5,627 bases of DNA from Candidatus Pelethomonas intestinigallinarum (GTDB lineage Bacteria; Bacillota; Clostridia; Oscillospirales; Oscillospiraceae): contig DVGP01000166.1 in NCBI GenBank assembly GCA_018712665.1, positions 1-5,627 on the forward strand, in the 5' to 3' direction. Positions 1 through 4,598 of this stretch are shown piece after piece. Within the stretch, counting starts at the first letter, position 1. Each line of letters begins with the position of its first letter. The position numbers and the translations under genes were made by a program. The notes beneath the pieces are model-generated. The model saw only the letters and a program-made list of their open reading frames with translations, was not told the DNA's origin and made no database searches.

Positions 1-393
1 CTGAAGAAGGGCAGCCGCATCACCCTGGAGGGCACCCGCCTCCCGGCGGTGGAGGAGGTGGCGGTCATGCTGGACTACGCCGACGGGACCCTGCGGGGGG
101 CGGGCTTCGCCCCCTACTACCTCTACCGGCAGAAGTACATGTCCGGCAGCTTTGAGAACGTGGGCTGGTGCCGCCCCGGCGGCGTTGGCTGGTACAACAT
201 CTACATCATGGAGGAGCTCCACAGCATCCTGAGCCTGGGGGCCGGGGGCTCCACCAAGATGGTGGACTCCGCCCGGCAGCGGATCGAGCGGGTGTTCAAC
301 CTCAAGTACCCCCAGGAGTATATCCAGCGGCCGGAGAAGGTCCGGGAGAACCAGCGGGCCTTCCGGGCCTTCTATGAGAACGGCGGCAAATGA
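1..393 (+). CDS. hemZ: HemZ, oxygen-independent coproporphyrinogen III oxidase-like protein (C-terminal part)
   Basis: This is the last 130 codons of a gene that begins left of the window; frame 1 is open from base 1 to TGA at 391-393. The protein matches the C-terminal region of HemZ, a radical SAM enzyme related to HemN that is linked to anaerobic decarboxylation of coproporphyrinogen III in haem synthesis. Recognisable family blocks are PYYLYRQKYMSGSFENVGW (residues 38-56 of the visible part), the YNIYIMEE block, and LGAGGSTKMV followed by RIERVFNLKYP. The radical SAM cysteine motif that binds the iron-sulfur cluster lies upstream and cannot be seen. A GTG at 49 could be read as a start, but homology clearly extends further upstream, so the gene is cut by the window edge. 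The ribosome binding site of the next gene lies just after the stop, so the two are probably co-transcribed. The family assignment is confident; the exact substrate of HemZ in clostridia is less certain. Confidence 0.88.
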   Translation: MKKGSRITLEGTRLPAVEEVAVMLDYADGTLRGAGFAPYYLYRQKYMSGSFENVGWCRPGGVGWYNIYIMEELHSILSLGAGGSTKMVDSARQRIERVFNLKYPQEYIQRPEKVRENQRAFRAFYENGGK

Positions 394-421
394 GCCGTCC
401 GGAAGAAAGGAGACACGACCC

Positions 422-1366
422 ATGGCCTATTCCCTGAAAGAGATCAACGACGCCGTCCGCTCCGACCCCAAGGGCTTCGTGGAGGAGTGTGACGCGGCCT
501 ACGCCCGGAAGATCGAGAGCGCGGCCCGGCGCATCGCGGACAACCGCAGCCGCAGCCGCATCGTCCTGCTCTCCGGCCCCTCCGGCTCCGGCAAGACCAC
601 CACCGCCAAAAAGATCGAGGCCCGGCTGGAGGAGATGGGCATCCGGTCCCACGCCATCTCCATGGACAACTACTTCCAGACCGTGGACCCGGAGACCGCC
701 CCCCGGAACCGGGAGGGGCAGATCGACTACGAATCCCCCTTCTGCCTGGACATGGACCTGCTCAACCGGCACTTCGCCATGCTGGACCGGGGGGAGAAGA
801 TCCACGTCCCCAAGTTTGAGTTCGCCCGGCAGATGCGCTCGGCCATCAAGAGCAGCCCCCTGCGGCTGGGGCCCGATGAGATTGCCATTTTCGAGGGCAT
901 CCATGCCCTTAACGACATCATCACCGGCAAGAATCCCAACGCCATGAAGCTCTATATCTCCGCCCGGTCCAACGTGGTGGACGAGGCGGGGGAGACCGTC
1001 TTCAAGGGCACCTGGATGCGCCTGGCCCGCCGCACGGTCCGGGACGCCAAGTTCCGCTCCTGGGAGCCGGAGGTCACCATCAAGATGTGGGCCAACGTCC
1101 GCCGGGGGGAGAAGCTGTACATCTCCCCCTTCAAGGACAACGCCGACATCCAGTTCGACAGCTCCCTGCCCTACGAGGTCAGCGTCATCAAGGCATTCGC
1201 CCTGCCCCTGTTCCAGAAGCTCCACCTGTCCCAGGGGATGGAGCGCTACGAGGAGATCCGCCATCTGGTGGAGGCCTACCCCAAGTTCGAGACCCTGGAT
1301 GAGAAGTACGTCGCCCCGGATTCCCTGATCCGGGAGTTCATCGGCGGCGGCATCTACGATGACTGA
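422..1366 (+). CDS. Uridine kinase-family nucleoside kinase, short form (314 aa)
   Basis: This is a cytoplasmic P-loop kinase of the uridine kinase/phosphoribulokinase family, expected to phosphorylate a nucleoside, probably uridine or cytidine, to its 5'-monophosphate in pyrimidine salvage. The Walker A motif GPSGSGKT is at residues 52-59. MDNYF at 81-85 is the usual substrate-side aspartate block, IFEGIHALN at 156-164 matches the Walker B region, and RRTVRD at 203-208 fits the lid arginines. The C-terminal SLIREFIGG block is typical of the clostridial nucleoside kinases. I chose ATG 422 over an upstream in-frame ATG at 374, which lies inside hemZ, because AAAGGAG sits at 406-412, nine bases before 422. 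Many clostridial relatives are about 550 residues with an N-terminal TGS/threonyl-tRNA-synthetase-like part; that part is missing here and is replaced by about 40 helical, charged residues. The family is sure; the substrate is inferred. Confidence 0.85.
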   Translation: MAYSLKEINDAVRSDPKGFVEECDAAYARKIESAARRIADNRSRSRIVLLSGPSGSGKTTTAKKIEARLEEMGIRSHAISMDNYFQTVDPETAPRNREGQIDYESPFCLDMDLLNRHFAMLDRGEKIHVPKFEFARQMRSAIKSSPLRLGPDEIAIFEGIHALNDIITGKNPNAMKLYISARSNVVDEAGETVFKGTWMRLARRTVRDAKFRSWEPEVTIKMWANVRRGEKLYISPFKDNADIQFDSSLPYEVSVIKAFALPLFQKLHLSQGMERYEEIRHLVEAYPKFETLDEKYVAPDSLIREFIGGGIYDD

Positions 1367-1379
1367 GGAGGGATACTGT

Positions 1380-1784
1380 ATGAAGTTCACCGTGCAAATC
1401 CCGAGCCGGGAGGAAGCGTATCTGGCTGCTGACCGGGCGGCGCGGAAGGCGAAAAAGGCCGCCGCCGGGCTGGAGCGGCGGGCGGAGGAGGCAGTAAACC
1501 GCATCCAGCTCCGCCGGACCATCCGGGACCTGGAGGAGGAGATCGGCCTGCAGCTGCGGGAGGTGGGGGAGCTGGTCTACGCCACCCACCGGGGCACTCC
1601 CTCCGACAGCCAGGACATCCAGGAGATCCTGGAGTATGTGGACAGCCTTCGGGAGGAGCTGGAGGCCCACCAGCGGGAGCTCAGAACTCTGGCCGGGGTC
1701 CGGTTCTGCCCGGCCTGCGGCGAGGAGAACGATGGGGCCAACGCCTTCTGCCACAACTGCGGCCAGCCTCTGTCTGGGGAATAG
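1380..1784 (+). CDS. Coiled-coil zinc-ribbon protein of unknown function (134 aa)
   Basis: No specific function is recognised. The protein has a short N-terminal lead (residues 1-15), then long charged, alanine-rich helices (about 16-68 and 76-104) with strong coiled-coil character. It ends in a compact zinc ribbon with cysteines at 110, 113, 124 and 127 (CPAC, ten residues, CHNC). There is no signal peptide or membrane segment, so it should be cytoplasmic. ATG 1380 is preferred because GGAGGG at 1367-1372 lies seven bases before it; an in-frame ATG at 1359 lies inside the preceding kinase gene and has no better site. The ribosome binding site overlaps the kinase stop codon, which implies an operon with the kinase and probably hemZ. 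Such coiled-coil plus zinc-ribbon proteins often act as adaptors, but that role is inference only. Confidence 0.72.
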   Translation: MKFTVQIPSREEAYLAADRAARKAKKAAAGLERRAEEAVNRIQLRRTIRDLEEEIGLQLREVGELVYATHRGTPSDSQDIQEILEYVDSLREELEAHQRELRTLAGVRFCPACGEENDGANAFCHNCGQPLSGE

Positions 1785-1866
1785 ATCCCAGTCATGACGC
1801 CGCAGGGGTGGAGCATATCCTTGTTTGACGGCGTTTCCTATCCTCTTACGTTTGAAAGGGTTATCC

Positions 1867-3483
1867 ATGTCCAGAGAAAAGAATCAGTCCAAACAGTCCT
1901 TTATGGGCGGGGTCACTGTCCTTGCCGTCTCCACGGTGTTCGTGAAGATCTGCGGGGCGCTGTACAAGATCCCCCTGAACAACATCCTGGGGGACGAGGG
2001 CGTCACCCACTTCACCAGCGCCTACAACATCTACTCCTTCCTGCTGACCCTGTCCACCGCCGGCCTGCCCCTGGCTCTGAGCAAGCTCATCAGCGAGGCC
2101 GACGCCACGGGGCGGCGCAACCAGATGCGCCGGTGCTTCAACACCGCCATGGCCCTCTTTGTGGCGGTGGGGGCCGTGGGCACGGCGGCCATGCTCTTCT
2201 TCACCGAGGAGCTGGCGGCCTGGATGAACAACTCCATGGCCTACTGGCCCATCAAGGCCCTGTCGGTGTCGGTGATCTGCGTGTCCGTCATGTGCGCCTA
2301 CCGGGGCTTCGCCCAGGGCCGGCAGAACATGGTGCCCACGGCGGTGAGCCAGTTCATTGAGGCCTTCGTCAAGCTGCTCATCGGCCTGCCCCTGGCCTGG
2401 TACCTGATCGATATCGGCAAGGACCTGGAGATCGGCGCGGCGGGCGCCATCGTGGGCGTCAGCGCCGGCACGGTGCTGGCCATGTTCTACATGATCTGGG
2501 ACTACCGCCGCCACCGGACCCCCATCCTCTGGGGCACCGACAAGGCCCAGAGCCGTGGGACGATCCTCAAGCGGCTGCTGTGGCTGGGCATCCCCATCAC
2601 CATCGGCCAGTCTGGGATGAGCCTTCTCAACCTGCTGGACCAGCGGATCGTCATGGGCCAGCTCCAGGACGTGCTGGGCCTGGCGGAGCGGGAGGCCGCC
2701 GCCCTCTACGGGCAGTACACCTTTTCCAGCACCCTGTTCAACCTGCCCGCCTCCTTTTTGCCCGCCGTGGCCATCAGCCTGATCCCCGCCGTGTCCGTGG
2801 CGGTGACCCGCCGGGACCACCGGGAGGTGAACCGGGTGGTGACCACCAGCTTCCGCCTCATCGCCATGCTGGCCATCCCCGCCGGGGTGGGCCTGAGCGT
2901 GCTGGCGGGGCCCATCCTGCGGCTGCTGTATCCCGCCCAGCAGGAGGCGGCTCAGGCCGCCACCTACCACCTGCAGCTGCTGGGCATCGCCTCCATCTTC
3001 GTGTGCATCATGCTCCTGACCAACTCCATCATGCAGGCCCACGGCAAGGTCCAGCTGCCCATCTACACGATGCTGGCAGGCGGGGTGGTGAAGGTAGTCA
3101 TCAACTATGTCCTGGTGGGCAACCCGGACATCAACATCAAGGGAGCTCCCATCGGCACCCTGGTCTGCTACAGCCTCATCGCCCTGGTGAACCTGGCCAT
3201 CGTCAGCCATATGCTGGAGAAAAAGCCCAACTATCTGGCAATCTTTGCCAAGCCCGTTCTGGCCTCCGCCGCCATGGGGGCAACCGCCTGGGCGGGCTAC
3301 GGCCTGCTCAGCCGCGTCCTGCCCGAGGGCTACGCCGGGGCGGCCCTGGCGACCCTGGGCGCCATCTGCGCGGCGGTGGCGGTATACGCCGTGCTGGTCA
3401 TCGCACTGCGGATGATCACCCGGGAGGACCTGAAGCTGGTTCCCAAGGGTGAGACCATTGCCCGTATCCTCCATATCCGTTAA
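1867..3483 (+). CDS. MOP-superfamily lipid/polysaccharide flippase, SpoVB/YabM/MurJ-like
   Basis: This is a 538-residue integral membrane protein of the multidrug/oligosaccharidyl-lipid/polysaccharide (MOP) exporter superfamily. Such proteins flip undecaprenyl-linked precursors across the cytoplasmic membrane; relatives include B. subtilis SpoVB (spore cortex), YtgP/MurJ (lipid II) and YabM. The N-terminal pattern, with a GG...VLAVSTVFVKICGALYKIPL helix, then GDEGVTHFTSAYNIY and AGLPLALSKLISE, is the classic start of the family. Further hydrophobic helices run to the C-terminus, and the length suits about 14 membrane segments. ATG 1867 is chosen because GAAAGGG at 1854-1860 lies six bases upstream; a TTG at 1825 in the same frame lacks a good site and would add an unlikely extension. 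The following rqcP, yabP, yabQ and divIC genes match the B. subtilis yab cluster, so YabM is the best positional counterpart. Whether it serves vegetative wall or spore cortex synthesis cannot be told from sequence. Confidence 0.85.
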   Translation: MSREKNQSKQSFMGGVTVLAVSTVFVKICGALYKIPLNNILGDEGVTHFTSAYNIYSFLLTLSTAGLPLALSKLISEADATGRRNQMRRCFNTAMALFVAVGAVGTAAMLFFTEELAAWMNNSMAYWPIKALSVSVICVSVMCAYRGFAQGRQNMVPTAVSQFIEAFVKLLIGLPLAWYLIDIGKDLEIGAAGAIVGVSAGTVLAMFYMIWDYRRHRTPILWGTDKAQSRGTILKRLLWLGIPITIGQSGMSLLNLLDQRIVMGQLQDVLGLAEREAAALYGQYTFSSTLFNLPASFLPAVAISLIPAVSVAVTRRDHREVNRVVTTSFRLIAMLAIPAGVGLSVLAGPILRLLYPAQQEAAQAATYHLQLLGIASIFVCIMLLTNSIMQAHGKVQLPIYTMLAGGVVKVVINYVLVGNPDINIKGAPIGTLVCYSLIALVNLAIVSHMLEKKPNYLAIFAKPVLASAAMGATAWAGYGLLSRVLPEGYAGAALATLGAICAAVAVYAVLVIALRMITREDLKLVPKGETIARILHIR

Positions 3484-3518
3484 CTTGGTCCGTTTTGGTG
3501 CGATTTTTTCGATAAGAA

Positions 3519-3552
3519 CGCGGTTTTGAGGGATAAAATCCTTGCAACCGCG
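3519..3552. repeat. Imperfect inverted repeat overlapping the hup -35 region
   Basis: CGCGGTT at 3519-3525 is the exact reverse complement of AACCGCG at 3546-3552. A second, weaker pairing lies inside it (3527-3532 with 3539-3544, including G-T pairs). The right arm overlaps the likely hup -35 hexamer. There is no T-run after the hairpin on either strand, so it is not a standard terminator of the flippase gene. It could be an operator or chance. Confidence 0.35.
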
Positions 3553-3570
3553 GGAAAAGTATGTTAGGAT
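3542..3570 (+). promoter_or_regulatory. Probable SigA-type promoter of hup, with extended -10
   Basis: TTGCAA at 3542-3547 (four of six matches to TTGACA) is followed by exactly 17 bases and TAGGAT at 3565-3570 (four of six to TATAAT). A TG one base before the -10 (3562-3563) makes an extended -10, which compensates for imperfect hexamers. Transcription would begin near 3577, giving a leader of about 55 bases before the HU start. This leader contains a small possible hairpin (3584-3603) and then AAAAGGAG at 3616-3623. The position directly upstream of a gene expected to be strongly expressed supports the call. Confidence 0.6.
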
Positions 3571-3632
3571 AGAAAACACGCACGGACCGGCGGGGAGCCG
3601 TCCACAAAAGAAACGAAAAGGAGATTCTCTCA

Positions 3633-3908
3633 ATGAATAAGGCTGAATTGATCAATGCTGTGGCCGAGAAGGCCGCGCTGTCTAAAAAGGATTCCGAGGC
3701 CGCTGTGAACGCCGCCCTGGAGGCCATCACCGGCGCTCTCAGTGATGGGGAGAAGGTGCAGCTGGTGGGCTTCGGCTCCTTCGAGGTGAAGAAGCGGGAG
3801 GCTCGTGTGGGCCGCAATCCCAAGACCAAGGAGGCCATTGAGATCCCCGCCTCCAAGGTTCCCGTGTTCAAGGCCGGCAAGGCCCTGAAGGACGTCGTGG
3901 CCAAGTAA
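3633..3908 (+). CDS. hup: HU family histone-like DNA-binding protein (91 aa)
   Basis: HU is a small nucleoid protein that binds DNA as a dimer, bends it and helps organise the chromosome. The full family length (about 90 residues) is present. Residues 1-40 form the helical dimer body beginning MNKAELINAVAEKA. GFGSF at 46-50 is the conserved turn, RNPKT at 61-65 is the tip of the DNA-binding arm with the intercalating proline at 63, and the FKAGKALKDVV tail closes the fold. IHF-type proteins are an alternative, but the sequence is typical clostridial HU. The start has AAAAGGAG nine bases upstream. Codon choice looks more biased than in its neighbours (for example AAG and GCC), as expected for an abundant protein. 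It has its own promoter-like sequence upstream and a terminator-like hairpin just downstream, so much of its transcript is probably monocistronic. Confidence 0.96.
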   Translation: MNKAELINAVAEKAALSKKDSEAAVNAALEAITGALSDGEKVQLVGFGSFEVKKREARVGRNPKTKEAIEIPASKVPVFKAGKALKDVVAK

Positions 3909-3933
3909 AGACGTTTCTGCAATCGGATTTTTC

Positions 3934-3970
3934 GTGGGCGCGGCGGAATGGCCGCGCCCACAGCATTTTT
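3934..3970 (+). terminator. Intrinsic terminator/attenuator between hup and rqcP
   Basis: A perfect 11-bp GC-rich stem pairs 3934-3944 with 3951-3961 around a six-base loop, and TTTTT follows at 3966-3970 after four spacer bases. It begins 26 bases after the HU stop. The slightly distant T-run suggests partial termination, which would yield abundant hup mRNA and a lower level of read-through into rqcP. The rqcP ribosome binding site (AAAGGAG, 3973-3979) begins three bases after the T-run, and no separate rqcP promoter is evident. Confidence 0.75.
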
Positions 3971-3985
3971 ACAAAGGAGAACAAT

Positions 3986-4225
3986 ATGCGGCTGGACAAG
4001 TATCTGAAGGTCTCCCGCCTGATCAAGCGGCGGACCGTGGCCAACGAGGCCTGCGACAACGAACGGGTCAGCGTCAACGGCCGCCCCGCCCGGGCCTCCT
4101 ACGAGGTGAAGGTGGGGGACGTGATCGCCATTCGCTTCGGGGAGCGGACGCTGACGGTGGAGGTTCTCTCCGTCCAGGAGAACGCCGGAAAGGCGGAAGC
4201 CTCCGCCCTCTACCGGGAAGTCTGA
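3986..4225 (+). CDS. rqcP: RqcP (YabO), S4-domain ribosome quality control protein (79 aa)
   Basis: RqcP is a small S4-fold RNA-binding protein that works with RqcH on obstructed 50S subunits, supporting addition of C-terminal alanine tails to stalled nascent chains. The sequence starts MRLDKYLKVSRLIKRRTVANE, nearly the same as the B. subtilis YabO/RqcP N-terminus. It continues with the S4 segment RVSVNGRPARASYEVKVGDVI (about residues 27-47) and a short helical tail. The length of 79 residues fits the family (about 80-90). AAAGGAG at 3973-3979 sits six bases before the ATG. Its place between hup and yabP matches the order seen in many Firmicutes. It probably depends on read-through past the hup terminator. 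The Hsp15 heat-shock family is a related alternative, but the context favours RqcP. Confidence 0.93.
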   Translation: MRLDKYLKVSRLIKRRTVANEACDNERVSVNGRPARASYEVKVGDVIAIRFGERTLTVEVLSVQENAGKAEASALYREV

Positions 4226-4252
4226 AGCCATCCGCCTGCCGGGACAAAGCAG

Positions 4253-4282
4253 GAATACCCCGGACATCCCCCCCATATACAT
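4253..4282 (+). promoter_or_regulatory. Tentative SigE-like promoter for yabP-yabQ
   Basis: GAATACC at 4253-4259 resembles the sporulation sigma-E -35 pattern (G/T, A/C, ATA, TT) at five of seven places. Fourteen bases later comes CATATACAT, which partly resembles the CATACAAT-type -10. B. subtilis yabP and yabQ are known to be mother-cell genes under SigE, which makes a promoter here reasonable. The match is imperfect and short AT motifs are easy to find, so this is weak. If real, transcription would start near 4288, inside the hairpin described next. Confidence 0.25.
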
Positions 4283-4313
4283 CTAATGAATTGATGGATT
4301 GGGGGGGCTTTTT
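4268..4313 (+). terminator. Terminator-like hairpin abutting the yabP start codon
   Basis: Seven C's plus A (4268-4275) pair perfectly with T plus seven G's (4300-4307). The stem continues inside, past one bulge, with 4277-4283 against 4293-4299 (one mismatch), leaving a nine-base loop. C then TTTTT (4308-4313) follows, and the yabP ATG is the very next base. It begins 43 bases after the rqcP stop. It has every part of an intrinsic terminator for read-through transcripts. The G-tract in its 3' arm is also the only candidate ribosome binding site for yabP, so it could act at both the transcriptional and translational level. That dual role is inference. Confidence 0.7.
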
Positions 4314-4598
4314 ATGCCGTATGAGGACTTGAGCGTGATGGGCCACCGGCTGGAGCTGGACAGCCGGGAGCGGCTGGTGGTCACAGGGGTGGAGGAGGTG
4401 GAGCGGTTCGACGAGGAGGAGATCGTCATGCGGACCACCGCCGGCACCCTGGTGGTGGGGGGGACGGAGCTGCACATCGGGAAGCTGAACCTGGATGGCG
4501 GAGAACTCCATGTGGACGGATCGATCCACACGCTGCTCTACGAGGACAACGCCCCGGCGTCCGGACAGGGCGGGCTGCTGCGGCGGCTGTTCGGGTAA
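4314..4598 (+). CDS. yabP: Sporulation protein YabP (94 aa)
   Basis: YabP is a small sporulation protein made in the mother cell in B. subtilis and needed for normal spore formation; its biochemical role is unknown. The sequence has the family layout: a beta-rich body with LVVTGVEEVERFDEEEIVMRT, then TLVVGGTELHIGKLNLDGGELHVDG and a VDGSIHTLLYED segment, ending in the characteristic GLLRRLFG tail. The length suits the family (about 95-100). ATG 4314 is chosen because the protein then starts MPYEDLSVMGH, with LSVMGH as the start of homology. A TTG at 4299 would place the start inside the hairpin stem. The only upstream purine stretch is the G-tract at 4301-4307, which is a poor Shine-Dalgarno and is paired in the hairpin. 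The stop overlaps the yabQ start as TAATG, suggesting coupled translation. Confidence 0.88.
   Translation: MPYEDLSVMGHRLELDSRERLVVTGVEEVERFDEEEIVMRTTAGTLVVGGTELHIGKLNLDGGELHVDGSIHTLLYEDNAPASGQGGLLRRLFG

Noticed and set aside
302..1522. A 406-codon open frame on the minus strand over hemZ, the kinase and the zinc-ribbon gene
   Set aside because: It crosses three recognised plus-strand genes and their ribosome binding sites, is low in complexity, and shows no family motif; it is a GC-driven shadow frame.
1797..1834. ACGCCG/CGGCGT inverted repeat in the gap before the flippase gene, considered as a terminator
   Set aside because: Only a 6-bp stem with a 26-base loop and no proper T-run; too weak to call.
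1825..1852. TTGACG with TACGTT, considered as a flippase promoter
   Set aside because: The spacer is 16 bases and the -10 matches only three of six; transcription would start on the ribosome binding site, so it is unlikely.
3519..3552. The inverted repeat after the flippase gene as its terminator
   Set aside because: No T-run follows the stem on either strand, and its right arm overlaps the hup -35 element.
1861..3633. A 590-codon open frame on the minus strand opposite the flippase gene
   Set aside because: It mirrors a real membrane-protein gene in GC-rich DNA; its product is rich in Gly, His, Gln and Asp with no recognisable domain, and the plus strand is clearly a MOP flippase.
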